Under the pieces are notes generated by a model. The model saw only the letters and a list, made by a program, of their open reading frames with translations, searched no databases and was not told the DNA's origin. A program made the translations under genes and the position numbers. Below, piece after piece: positions 6,116-14,814 of a stretch of DNA of 64,000 nucleotides. The stretch lies in the NCBI RefSeq assembly GCF_900496975.1, contig NZ_UFQC01000001.1, positions 62,001 to 126,000 on the forward strand, read 5' to 3'. This stretch comes from Achromobacter veterisilvae. GTDB lineage: Bacteria > Pseudomonadota > Gammaproteobacteria > Burkholderiales > Burkholderiaceae_B. How positions within the stretch are numbered: position 1 is the first letter of the stretch; each line of letters begins with the position of its first letter.

Positions 6116-8578
6116 TCACTTCCCGGCAGGCTTCAGCGTCAGCGTGTCGGCCTTCTCGCTATCCACCTTGGCGCGGCTGAACGCCATGGGGAAGTATTCC
6201 CCGGTGGCCCAGCCCTTGAGCAGGTCCTGGTAGTGCGGGCTGCGGGGATCGGCGGACTGTCCCGGCACGTTCTGGACGCGCGAGTTGTCCCAGTCGGCCA
6301 CGTCGATCACCTGGCGGTACGACGCGCCGCTGATCTGGCGGAAGTCGCTCTTGCGGAACGTGCCGCGATGCACCGTGTCGTTGTCGCCGCCGACGGGATA
6401 GCGCGGCGTGCCGTAGGCCTTGGCTGTCTCGGCGGGCAGCAGGCCGGCCAGGCTGTGCTCGAACTGGATGTGGTGCAGCTTGCCCCATTGCCACTGCGCC
6501 GGATCCGTGCCCAGCTTGGCGCGCAGCTTCTGCATGCCGTCGCCCAGCGCCTCCAGCAGCAGCGCGTCCCTGCCCTGCTCCGGCATCGGGCCGAAGGCAG
6601 CATCCGGCGCGGCCAGCTTTTCCAGCGTCTTGCGCGTGGACAGCTCGCCGAAGACGCCGCGGCCGGCGGGGGGGACGTACAGGTCGGACACGCGCTTGAC
6701 GACCTCGGGCAGCCAGAACTCGTAGACCGTGGCGGCCCGGCTTTCCGTGACCGTCCGGTAGTCCCAGTCCTTCAGCAGGCCCAGCGCCTGGCCCAGCCCC
6801 GGGTCGGCCGAGTTCAGGGCCTTGGCGTAGCCCGCCAGGGTGCGCGCCGGAATCGACAGATTGTCGAACTGCAGCGCCTGCGAATTCTGCACCGTCAGGC
6901 CCTTGCCGTCCGCGATGACCTCCCGGATGCGCTGGACGCGATAAGGCTCGGCCCAGGTGCGCGCCGACATTTCCTTGTAGGGGAAGTCGGCCGGCAGGTT
7001 GTATTCGTTGGCGGTGGCGACGTAGCCTTCGGGCGGGTTGTAGGCCCGCGGCAGCGCGCTGCCGGCCAGGAAACCGCGCCATTCGAAATCGCCGTTGCCG
7101 GGCACGGGCAGCATGCCGGACCAGTCCGCGCGCGGACGTATCGGCGCGATGCTGCCGCCGAACCAGCCGATGTTGCCGTCCACGTCGGCGTAGACCATGT
7201 TCTCGCTCGGCGTGTAGTGCTTTTCCATGCCCGCGACGAACTCGTTCCAGTCTTGCGCCTGGTTCAGCCGCAGGCTGGCCAGATAGGCGGCCGTGCCGGG
7301 GAATTCCAGGTAGGCCGCACGCAGGGCATAGGCCTTGTGCCGCACCGGATCTTCATGGATGACCGGACCGTGGCGGGTGAACTTCAGTTGGCGCACCGCC
7401 GCCGCCTGGCCGCGCACCGGGATGGACTCGTCGACCTGGCGCATCTTTTCCCAGCCGCCCCGGTAGCGGTATTCGTTGGGATTGGCGGGATTGGTGTCGT
7501 AGACGTACAGGTCCTCCTCGTCGCCGAACGCGAAGATCGTCAGGCCGAAGGCGATGCGGTCGTTGTGCCCCATGGACACGCCGGGCAGCGCCGGCTCTCC
7601 GGCGCCGATCACGTTCCAGCCCGGCGCGTTCAGGTGCACCATGTAGCGCAGCGACGGCATGGTGATGGAACGGTGGGGGTCGCCCGCCAGGATGGGCTTG
7701 CCGGTGGCCGTATGCTGGCCGCTCATGGTCCAGTTGTTGCTTTCGTAGCGGGCCGCCATGGGATCGAACGCCGGGTCCAGGGACGCCAGCATGCCCGCCG
7801 ACAGGCTGCGGGCGAGCGTCGCGCGCTGGTCCTCGGCCAGGGGGCTGCGCGGGAAATCGGCCGCGACGAACTTCTGGCCGTTGCGCGCCAGGTTGTAGCT
7901 GGCGAGCACGGTATTGTCGAACAGCTTCACGTCCAGGCCCGCCGGCACTTGCAGGGCCAGGGGCGGTTCGAAGGTGCTGAGCCCCTGGACGGCGTTCAAG
8001 CCCAGCGCGGCGACCCGCTGCGCCATCCTGACTTCCTCGGTGAGGTTGCGCGTCAGGCCGTAGATGCGGACGAGCGAGGTCTCCGGGCTCCAGTAGCCGG
8101 GTTCGGTGCCCGTCAGCTTGAACTCCGGGGGCATCTGGTCGGGATGCGCCTTGACCCAATCGACGTAGGCGTTGATGCCGGCGGCGAACGCGGTCAGGAT
8201 CGCCTTGCCCTGCGGGTGGTAGCTGGCGAACTCGGCCTGCAGGTCGCCCCGGTAGAGGAACAGGCGCGCGGCGCGGTCCTGTTCGACGAAACGGGGGCCG
8301 AACTGCTCGGCCATCTTGCCTTCGCCCTGGCGGCGCCACAAGTCCAACTGCCACAGCCGGTCGCGCGCGGCGCTGAAACCCTGCGCGAAGAACAGGTCGT
8401 CCTGGTTCTGCGCATAGATATGCGACACCCCGTGGCGGTCGCGCACGATCTCCACGGGCTGGGACAGCCCCGCCATGTCGATCGTGTCTTTCTTGCTTCC
8501 CGGCGCGGCGCAACCCACCAGCAACGCCATCAATCCGCTCGCCAGCAATGCGGCGGCCCTGCGATTGAACGTACGCAT
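6116..8578 (-). CDS. Penicillin acylase-family Ntn-hydrolase, lipoprotein
   Basis: An 820-residue N-terminal-nucleophile hydrolase of the penicillin amidase/AHL acylase family. The N-terminus is a lipoprotein signal with lipobox LVGC, so Cys23 should be lipidated and the enzyme anchored in the envelope. After an alpha-chain region comes YESNNWTMSG. Ser280 before NNW is the expected autocatalytic cleavage point and nucleophile of the beta chain. Later family motifs include GDPHRS, the conserved block around VIGAGEPALPGVSMGHN and HGPVI. The start at 8578 has a strong GGAGGAGGAG ribosome site. Family members hydrolyse beta-lactam side-chain amides, acyl-homoserine lactones or other N-acyl compounds. 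Substrate is unknown here. No neighbouring gene points to quorum signalling. Confidence 0.88.
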   Translation of the reverse strand: MRTFNRRAAALLASGLMALLVGCAAPGSKKDTIDMAGLSQPVEIVRDRHGVSHIYAQNQDDLFFAQGFSAARDRLWQLDLWRRQGEGKMAEQFGPRFVEQDRAARLFLYRGDLQAEFASYHPQGKAILTAFAAGINAYVDWVKAHPDQMPPEFKLTGTEPGYWSPETSLVRIYGLTRNLTEEVRMAQRVAALGLNAVQGLSTFEPPLALQVPAGLDVKLFDNTVLASYNLARNGQKFVAADFPRSPLAEDQRATLARSLSAGMLASLDPAFDPMAARYESNNWTMSGQHTATGKPILAGDPHRSITMPSLRYMVHLNAPGWNVIGAGEPALPGVSMGHNDRIAFGLTIFAFGDEEDLYVYDTNPANPNEYRYRGGWEKMRQVDESIPVRGQAAAVRQLKFTRHGPVIHEDPVRHKAYALRAAYLEFPGTAAYLASLRLNQAQDWNEFVAGMEKHYTPSENMVYADVDGNIGWFGGSIAPIRPRADWSGMLPVPGNGDFEWRGFLAGSALPRAYNPPEGYVATANEYNLPADFPYKEMSARTWAEPYRVQRIREVIADGKGLTVQNSQALQFDNLSIPARTLAGYAKALNSADPGLGQALGLLKDWDYRTVTESRAATVYEFWLPEVVKRVSDLYVPPAGRGVFGELSTRKTLEKLAAPDAAFGPMPEQGRDALLLEALGDGMQKLRAKLGTDPAQWQWGKLHHIQFEHSLAGLLPAETAKAYGTPRYPVGGDNDTVHRGTFRKSDFRQISGASYRQVIDVADWDNSRVQNVPGQSADPRSPHYQDLLKGWATGEYFPMAFSRAKVDSEKADTLTLKPAGK

Positions 8579-8734
8579 GACTCCTCCTCCGATTTATTTG
8601 TCTTCTATCGCTGCCGGCCTTGAGGCGCCATGCTGCCGGACGCCGCCGTAAGCAATGTGTACAACTAAATCAGTTGCCCTGCGAATGTTGTTTTATTTGA
8701 TGAAAGTTGGGAGTGTCTGTAACCCGCCGCCCGA

Positions 8735-8752
8735 GAGCCGCGAGCGCGGCTC
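8735..8752. terminator. GC hairpin downstream of bisC-like gene
   Basis: Inverted repeat GAGCCGCG (8735-8742), AG, CGCGGCTC (8745-8752), 37 bases past the stop of the leftward molybdoenzyme gene. It probably marks the end of the operon. The remaining part of 8579-8789 is the upstream region of the acylase gene and holds no visible ORF. Confidence 0.5.
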
Positions 8753-8789
8753 ACCCGGCGTTACAAAACTCCCCGATCCGCATTGCCGG

Positions 8790-11120
8790 CTACGGACGCT
8801 GGACGAAGGCCGGAGGCTCGTGCGCGCGCACGCGCGGCGCCGGGCCTGGGTAGCGCTCCACCTGCACCGCGGTCAACTGACCGGAGCAGCCTTGCGCCAG
8901 GGACGAGGTTCCCGCGTCGCGCGTCAGCACGTTGGGATTGCCGTGCACGCAAAGCGGATGCTCGGCCTCGGCGTCGTCCGGGTCGTACCAGGCGCCCGTA
9001 GGCAGTTGCACCACGCCCGGCCGGATGCCGTCGGTCAGGCGCGCGGCCGCGAGGCAGGCGCCGCGCGCGTTGAAGAGACGCACCACGTCGCCGTCGGCGA
9101 TGCCGCGGGCGGCGGCGTCCTGCGGATGCAGGGAGCACACTTCCCTGCCCTCCTGCTTCTGCGACACGCTGTGCGCGCCGAAATCGAACTGGCTGTGCAG
9201 GCGGCTGGCCGGCTGGTTGGCGACCAGGAACAAGGGGTGCTCCGGCGTGGGCGCGTCTGCCGGCGGCAGCCAAGCCGGATGGCCCGGGCAGTCGGCATAG
9301 CCGAAGCCCGCCACCGCCGGCGAACTGATCTGCACCTTGCCGCTGGGCGTGGGCAGAGGTTTGCCTGCTGGATCGTCGCGGAAGGCGCGCAGAATGCCGC
9401 CGTCGTCGTCCTGCTGCGGCAGGACCAGCTCGCCCCGCGTCCAGAATTCGTCGAAATCCGGCGCGTCCAGGCCGCGTTCCCGCAGCGCCACGCGGGTCTT
9501 CTCGTACAGGTGGCGCAGCCATTCGCGGCTGTTGCGGCCTTCGGTGAAGGCCTCGCGCGTGCCCAGCCGGGCCGACAGGTCGGCAAAGATGTCGTAGTCG
9601 TCGCGCGCCAGCCCATTGGGCTCGGCCAGGCGGTGCATGGCCACCATCAGCGGGTCCGTGGGCGCGCCGCCGATGTCCTCGCGCTCCAGCGTCATCGTGC
9701 AAGGCAGCACGATGTCGGCGTGGCGGGCCGTGGCGGTCCAGCCGATCTCGTGCACCACGAAGGTGTCCAGGGTGGCGAAGGCGCGCCTCAGGCGCGCCAG
9801 GTCCTGATGGTGGTGAAAGGGATTGCCGCCCGCCCAATAGGCCAGGCGGATATGCGGATACGGCATGCGCTTGCCGTTGTAGTCGAAGGGTACGCCCGGG
9901 TGCAGCAGCATGTCCGAGATCCGTGCCACCGGAATGAACGCCTTCACGCCGTTCACGCCCTGCGGCAGCGAGGCCACCGGCACGGCGTTGCTGCGCTTGC
10001 CGTAGTGCGCCAACGTGCCCAGCGCGTAGGCATAGCCGCCGCCCGGCAGGCCCAGTTGCCCCAGCGCGGCCGCCAGCACCGCCCCCATCCAGACCGGCTG
10101 CTCCCCATGTTCGGCGCGCTGCAGCGAATGCGCCACGGTGACCAGCACCCGCTTGCCGGCCAGGCTGCGAGCCGTGCGAGCGATCCATTCGGCGGGCACG
10201 CCGCATAGCGGCGCCGCCCACGCCGGCGTCTTGGGCTGGCCGTCCCGGCGGCCCAGCAGATAGTCTTCGAAGGCGTCCCAGCCATCGCAGAATTCGTTCA
10301 GGAAGGCCCGGTCGTGCAGACCGTTGGCGACCAGCTCGTGGACCAGCGCCAGCATCATCGCTACGTCGGTCCCGGGCACGGCCTGCACCCATTCGGCCTG
10401 GGCGTCGTCCGGAAAGTCCGAGGCCAGCGGGCTGATGTTGATGAAGCGGCAGCCGCGCGCCGCCGCCTGGCGCATCGACTCGCGTTCGATATGCCGACTG
10501 ATCCCGCCGCTGGCCACGCGCGAGTTTTTCAGCGCCATGCCGCCGAACGCCAGCACGACGTCTGTGTGGTCGACGATCTGCTCCCAGGTCACGTTGCGGC
10601 GCGCCACGTCGTCCATACTGCCCAGGATGTGCGGCAGGATCACGGCGGAGGCGCCGGCGCTGTAGCTGTTGACCGAACGCACGTAGCCGCCCAGGGCCGT
10701 GTTCAGGAACCGGTGCACCTGGCTTTGCGCATGGTGGAAGCGGCCCGCGCTGGACCAGCCGTAGGACCCGCCGAACACCGCCTCGGGCCCGTGCCGCGTC
10801 TTGACCCGCGCCAGCTCGCGCGCCAGCAGGTCCAGCACTTCGTCCCATTCCATGCGCACGTAGCCGTCGCTCCCCCGGCGCGCGTCCGGGCCCGGCCCTC
10901 GTTCGAGCCAGCCGCGCCGCACCATGGGCGCGGTGACCCGGACCGGATGGTCCAGCGCATTGGTGAAGTTGTCGATCAGCGGGTTCGGATCCGGATCGCC
11001 GGGATGCGGCCGGACGTCCAGCACGCCGTTTTTCCAGGCGGCGGAAAACACGCCCCAATGGGCGCTGTGGGGCTTGCGGCCGGTGTCCGGCCGCGGGGAA
11101 AAGGCGGTGTCGCGATTCAT
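8790..11120 (-). CDS. bisC: BisC-type molybdopterin S-/N-oxide reductase
   Basis: A 776-residue molybdopterin oxidoreductase of the DMSO reductase family, closest in layout to cytoplasmic biotin/methionine sulfoxide reductase BisC. There is no N-terminal iron-sulfur Cys motif and no Tat signal. The block GGSYGWSSAGRFHHA around residues 117-131 contains the serine expected as molybdenum ligand (Ser123/124). Conserved cofactor segments follow (VLAFGGMALKNS; YWAGGNPFHHHQD; ANQPASRLHSQFD). BisC enzymes reduce free sulfoxides using bis-MGD. It starts four bases after the sseA stop and is the last gene of a same-strand catabolic set, so a sulfoxide substrate of that pathway is possible. TorZ-like N-oxide activity is the alternative. 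Confidence 0.82.
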   Translation of the reverse strand: MNRDTAFSPRPDTGRKPHSAHWGVFSAAWKNGVLDVRPHPGDPDPNPLIDNFTNALDHPVRVTAPMVRRGWLERGPGPDARRGSDGYVRMEWDEVLDLLARELARVKTRHGPEAVFGGSYGWSSAGRFHHAQSQVHRFLNTALGGYVRSVNSYSAGASAVILPHILGSMDDVARRNVTWEQIVDHTDVVLAFGGMALKNSRVASGGISRHIERESMRQAAARGCRFINISPLASDFPDDAQAEWVQAVPGTDVAMMLALVHELVANGLHDRAFLNEFCDGWDAFEDYLLGRRDGQPKTPAWAAPLCGVPAEWIARTARSLAGKRVLVTVAHSLQRAEHGEQPVWMGAVLAAALGQLGLPGGGYAYALGTLAHYGKRSNAVPVASLPQGVNGVKAFIPVARISDMLLHPGVPFDYNGKRMPYPHIRLAYWAGGNPFHHHQDLARLRRAFATLDTFVVHEIGWTATARHADIVLPCTMTLEREDIGGAPTDPLMVAMHRLAEPNGLARDDYDIFADLSARLGTREAFTEGRNSREWLRHLYEKTRVALRERGLDAPDFDEFWTRGELVLPQQDDDGGILRAFRDDPAGKPLPTPSGKVQISSPAVAGFGYADCPGHPAWLPPADAPTPEHPLFLVANQPASRLHSQFDFGAHSVSQKQEGREVCSLHPQDAAARGIADGDVVRLFNARGACLAAARLTDGIRPGVVQLPTGAWYDPDDAEAEHPLCVHGNPNVLTRDAGTSSLAQGCSGQLTAVQVERYPGPAPRVRAHEPPAFVQRP

Positions 11121-11124
11121 ATTG

Positions 11125-11988
11125 CTAGGCGTCGGGACCCGTGGCGACCGGCGCGCCCGGCTGGGCGCTCCATTCGCTCCACGAGCCGGGATACAAGGCC
11201 GCGCCGGACAGGCCGGCGATCTCCATGGCGAGCAGATTGTGGCAGGCCGTGACGCCCGAGCCGCACTGGTTGACCACGGCCTCGGGCGCGCGGCCGTCCA
11301 TCCGTTCGGTGAACGCCTGGCGCAGTTGCTCCGCCGGCAGGAAACGCCCGTCGGCGCCCAGGTTATCGCGGAAGAACCGGTTGCGCGCGCCCGGAATATG
11401 GCCGCCCACCTTGTCCAGCGTTTCGTTCTCGCCGCGGTAGCGGTCGGGCGCGCGGGCGTCCAGCACCACGCGGCCGCCAGACGCCAGGACTTCGCGCATT
11501 TCCGCGTGCGTCAGCGTGCGCTGGCGGCCGTCGCGCGCCGCAAGATCGCCGGGCGCGCGCAGCGCCAGCGGTTCCGTGGACAGCGGCTGGCCGGCCGCCT
11601 TCCACGCGCCGATGCCGCCGTCCAGTACAGCCACGGCATCGTGGCCGATCCAGCGCAGCAGCCACCACAGGCGCGCGGCGTACATGCCCGCGGCGTCGTC
11701 GTAGGCGACGATCTGCGTGTTGGCGCTGGCGCCCAGCGCCGCCAGCGCCGCCGCGAATTCCTGGCGGTCCGGCAGCGGATGGCGTCCGTTCATTCCGGTC
11801 TTGGCGCCGCTGAGCGTCTCGTCCAGGTGCACGTAGGCCGCGCCGGGAATGCGGCCCGCCTGGTAATGGCGCCGTCCCGCGCCCGGATCGGCCAGGTCGA
11901 AACCGCAGTCCAGGACCAGGACGCCGTCACGCCCCGGCCCCGCCAGCGCGCGGGCCAGGTGTTCCGCATCGATCAGGGTGGTGTACAT
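11125..11988 (-). CDS. sseA: 3-mercaptopyruvate sulfurtransferase
   Basis: A 287-residue tandem-rhodanese protein. The catalytic cysteine Cys242 lies in CGSGVTA (242-248), the loop of 3-mercaptopyruvate sulfurtransferases of the SseA type; thiosulfate-specific rhodaneses have CRKGVTA-like loops instead. It transfers sulfur from mercaptopyruvate to cyanide, thiols or proteins, forming a Cys persulfide. The start at 11988 has GGAGGG upstream; the frame is open to 12051 without a better start. It sits 13 bases after the CMD gene and four before bisC, within the leftward operon. Its sulfur chemistry next to an S-oxide reductase suggests handling of reduced sulfur from the operon's substrate. Confidence 0.88.
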   Translation of the reverse strand: MYTTLIDAEHLARALAGPGRDGVLVLDCGFDLADPGAGRRHYQAGRIPGAAYVHLDETLSGAKTGMNGRHPLPDRQEFAAALAALGASANTQIVAYDDAAGMYAARLWWLLRWIGHDAVAVLDGGIGAWKAAGQPLSTEPLALRAPGDLAARDGRQRTLTHAEMREVLASGGRVVLDARAPDRYRGENETLDKVGGHIPGARNRFFRDNLGADGRFLPAEQLRQAFTERMDGRAPEAVVNQCGSGVTACHNLLAMEIAGLSGAALYPGSWSEWSAQPGAPVATGPDA

Positions 11989-12001
11989 GAGCGCCCTCCC
12001 C

Positions 12002-12343
12002 TCAAGCCTGGCCGGCCGACAGCGCGTCCATCGCGCGCAGCGAATAGACATAGGCCGCGCCCGCGTTCAGCGCGATGGCGGTCGCCAGCGCCTCGCTCAA
12101 TTCGGCCTCGGTCACGCCGGCCTTGCGGGCGGCGTCGGCATGCGCCGCGATGCAGCCGTCGCAGCGCGTGGTGACGGCCACGGCCAGCGCAATCAGCTCG
12201 CGCGTCTTGGCGTCCAGCGTGCCGGTGGCGCCCTGCGCCTGGTTCAGCGCGCGGAACGCGGTCAGCAGTTGCGGGTTGTGCTTGCCCAGTTGCTCGCCGG
12301 CCTTGCGGTTGTTGGCGAGCGTCTCGGTCCAGTTCTGCAGCAT
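12002..12343 (-). CDS. Carboxymuconolactone decarboxylase (AhpD-like) family protein
   Basis: A 113-residue all-helical protein of the CMD/AhpD family. It carries Cys61-x-x-Cys64 followed by His68 (TRCDGCIAAH), the redox motif of AhpD-like peroxidase partners. Such proteins commonly accompany catabolic genes and act as alkylhydroperoxidases or disulfide reductants. This one has the redox cysteines, so true gamma-carboxymuconolactone decarboxylase activity is unlikely. It lies between the Bug receptor gene (39 bases upstream) and sseA in the leftward operon. Confidence 0.82.
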   Translation of the reverse strand: MLQNWTETLANNRKAGEQLGKHNPQLLTAFRALNQAQGATGTLDAKTRELIALAVAVTTRCDGCIAAHADAARKAGVTEAELSEALATAIALNAGAAYVYSLRAMDALSAGQA

Positions 12344-12382
12344 GAGGAAATCTCCGGAAAAGTCAGGAAAAAGAACGACTTG

Positions 12383-13387
12383 CTATTGGCCGATCTGCTT
12401 CAGCAGGTCGGGCGTGGCGGCTTTGCGGTAGTTGGCGATGTCTTCCACAATGTACTGTCTGAACTGATCCAGCGGCAGGTCGCGCTCCATCGCGGCGTCC
12501 TTGCGGATGGTGTTCTGCACGGCCGGATCCTTCAGCGCGCGCGACAGGTTGTCGGACAGCACCTTCAATGCTTCGGGCGGCGTACCGGCCGGCGCGGCCA
12601 GCCCATACCACTGGGTCATCGTCATATCGATGCCCAGCTCCTTGAAGGTCGGCACGTCCGGCAGCACGGGGCTGCGCTGGCTGCCGGTCAGGGCCAGCAC
12701 GCGCAACTGGCCTTGCTGCACCTGCGGCACCAACGGCGAGGCGGTAGCGAAGAACATGTCCACCTGCCCGCCTATCATGTCCGTGATGGCGGGACCGGAC
12801 CCTTTGTAGGGCACGTGCAGCAGCTTCAGGTGCCCCAGCTCTTTGATGGTTTCCATGCCGATATGGGCCGCCGCCCCGGTGCCGGTCGACGCGAAGGTCA
12901 TCTCCTTTTGGCGGGACGCGTCGATCACTTCCTGCGCCGTCTTGAAGCGCGACTGGCTCGCCACGAACAGGCCATGCGGCGCTTCCAGGATGAGCCCCAC
13001 CGGCGCGAAGTCGTCCGGCACCTTGTACGGCAGGGTCTGGGGCTTGAGCGCGGGCGACACCGCCAGGTTGCCGCTCATGGCCAGCAGTACCGTATAGCCG
13101 TCGGGCGCGGCCTTGGCGACCAGGCCGGCCGCGATGTTGCCGCCGGCCCCCGGCCGGTTCTCGACGATGACGGTCTGGCCGATGGTCTTGCCCATGGCCG
13201 TCGCGATCAGCCGCCCGTACAGGTCGCCCCCGCCCCCGGGCGGAAAACCGACCACCAGCGTGATGGGACGCTCGGGATACGCGGCGCTGGCGGCGCCGCC
13301 GGCCAGGGCCGTCATGGACAGCGCCGCGGCCAGGGTGGCGCGCAGGGCGCGACGCCTGCCGCGAGGGTTGGAGGAAGAAATGCGCAT
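12383..13387 (-). CDS. Bug/TctC-family periplasmic solute receptor
   Basis: A 334-residue exported solute-binding protein with a Sec signal ending near residue 35 (GGAASAAYPERPI). Family landmarks are the start of the mature domain YPERPITLVVGFPPGGGGD, then VIVENRPGAGGN, KAAPDGYT and HVPYKGSGP. Bug proteins bind carboxylates between two lobes and normally serve tripartite tricarboxylate transporters. No TctA/TctB membrane genes lie nearby, so this is an orphan receptor, common in Bordetella-like bacteria. It is between a lyase gene and the CMD gene in a same-strand set, so its ligand is probably the pathway substrate, a di- or polycarboxylate. Confidence 0.9.
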   Translation of the reverse strand: MRISSSNPRGRRRALRATLAAALSMTALAGGAASAAYPERPITLVVGFPPGGGGDLYGRLIATAMGKTIGQTVIVENRPGAGGNIAAGLVAKAAPDGYTVLLAMSGNLAVSPALKPQTLPYKVPDDFAPVGLILEAPHGLFVASQSRFKTAQEVIDASRQKEMTFASTGTGAAAHIGMETIKELGHLKLLHVPYKGSGPAITDMIGGQVDMFFATASPLVPQVQQGQLRVLALTGSQRSPVLPDVPTFKELGIDMTMTQWYGLAAPAGTPPEALKVLSDNLSRALKDPAVQNTIRKDAAMERDLPLDQFRQYIVEDIANYRKAATPDLLKQIGQ

Positions 13388-13430
13388 GGTGTTTTGTCTC
13401 CTGTCGTTTTTCGTATGCCGGCCGTCGCCC

Positions 13431-14795
13431 TCAGGCGCCCAGCCAGGCGGCTCGCTGCGTTTGCACCACCCGGTCGACCGAGGCGGCGCACTGCCCCAGG
13501 TAGCCCGCCGGATCGGTCAGGCGCTGGATCTCGTCTTCGCCCAGCAGGCTGGCCAGGTCCTTGTGCTGCCGCAGCGCCTGGGCGAAATCGAGTTTGTTGG
13601 TGATGCCGTGCATGGACGCTTCGTAGATCCATTCGTGCGCGGTCTGCTTGCCCACGCGCTCCGACAGTTCCAGCATCACGTGTTCGGACAGCAGATAGCC
13701 GCGCATGCGGTCCAGGTTCAGCGCCATGGCCTCGCCGTCCACCCGCAGCCCGGCCAGCAGGTTCTTCGCCTGGAACAGCATGGCGCCGGCGATCAGGCAG
13801 CATTCGGGCAGCGCCTTCCATTCGATCTTCCAGGCGATGCCGTCGCGCTCGCCTTCCTGCACCATGCCTTCCAGCATCAGCGCGGCGCCGGCGCGCAGCG
13901 GCCGGCACAGACCCGCCAGGTTCTCGGCCGAAGTCGGGTTGCGCTTGTGCGGCATGGTCGAGGAACCCAGCTTGCCAGCCGAGAACGCCTCTTCCACTTC
14001 GGCGAATTCATTGCGCTGCATATTGAAGAGTTCGTTGCCGATCTTGGACAGGGTGGCGCCCAGCATCGCCAGCAGCAGCGCGTATTCCGTGAAGCGGTCG
14101 CGCGCGGGCGCCCAACTGATGGACGGCGCGGCCAGTCCGAGCCTGGCGAGCGTGCGGCGCTCCACCTCTTCGGCCTGCTCGCCCAGCGACGCCTGGCTGC
14201 CGACGGCGCCCACCACCATGCCCACCAGCACGCGCGGCTCGCACTCCTTCAGCCGCTCGTGATGGCGCGACAGTTCGTCCAGCCACACGGCGCACTTGTG
14301 GCCGAAGGTGATGGGCAAGGCCTGCACCCCGTGGGTGCGCCCCGCCATGGGCGTGTCCCGATGCGCCTGGGCCAGCCGCGCCAGCTCCTGCCCCACGGCC
14401 GCCATGTCGCGCAGGATCACTGCGTGCACCTCCTTGAGCTGCAGTGCGACGCCGGTGTCGACCACGTCCTGGGTCGTGGCGCCGTAGTGCAGCCATTCGC
14501 CGTGGTCTTCGCCGCAGCGCGCCTGCAATTGCTTGAGCGCCGGCACCAGCGAATGCTTGATACGGCGGATCTCCGCCGACATCTGGGCGATGTCGATGTT
14601 GCCGGCCTGCGCCTGGGCGCGGATCTCGCGGGCCGCCTCGGCGGGGATGATGCCCAGCTCGGCCTGCGCTTCGGCCAGCGCCGCCTCGAAATCCAGCCAC
14701 TTCTGGATGCGGTTTTCCTCGGAGAAGATGGCGCGCAGCTCATCGGTGCTCCACAGGTGCTGGAGCGATTGCATATCGAAAACGGAAACGGACAT
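13431..14795 (-). CDS. Fumarase/aspartase-superfamily lyase
   Basis: A 454-residue member of the superfamily that includes adenylosuccinate lyase, carboxymuconate cycloisomerase and iminodisuccinate/EDDS lyases. Signature loop GSSTMPHKRNP is at residues 277-287. The other active-site regions are HYGATTQD (103-110) and GRTHG (152-156). These enzymes eliminate an amine, or another leaving group, from a succinyl compound and usually release fumarate. The start at 14795 begins the conserved domain; the frame is open further to 15008. Context (FAD oxidase, Bug receptor, MmgE/PrpD) argues against housekeeping PurB and for catabolism of a succinate-substituted compound. Substrate is not determined. 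Confidence 0.82.
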   Translation of the reverse strand: MSVSVFDMQSLQHLWSTDELRAIFSEENRIQKWLDFEAALAEAQAELGIIPAEAAREIRAQAQAGNIDIAQMSAEIRRIKHSLVPALKQLQARCGEDHGEWLHYGATTQDVVDTGVALQLKEVHAVILRDMAAVGQELARLAQAHRDTPMAGRTHGVQALPITFGHKCAVWLDELSRHHERLKECEPRVLVGMVVGAVGSQASLGEQAEEVERRTLARLGLAAPSISWAPARDRFTEYALLLAMLGATLSKIGNELFNMQRNEFAEVEEAFSAGKLGSSTMPHKRNPTSAENLAGLCRPLRAGAALMLEGMVQEGERDGIAWKIEWKALPECCLIAGAMLFQAKNLLAGLRVDGEAMALNLDRMRGYLLSEHVMLELSERVGKQTAHEWIYEASMHGITNKLDFAQALRQHKDLASLLGEDEIQRLTDPAGYLGQCAASVDRVVQTQRAAWLGA

Positions 14796-14814
14796 GAGGC
14801 GGGATCCTGGGTGG

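Noticed and set aside
6233..8623. Long plus-strand open frame of 796 codons opposite the acylase gene
   Set aside because: It is the antisense shadow of a clear penicillin acylase gene in GC-rich DNA; its translation is rich in Arg, Gly, His and Gln with no domain.
13431..14795. Adenylosuccinate lyase purB
   Set aside because: Same superfamily signature, but the operon partners are catabolic and no purine gene is near.
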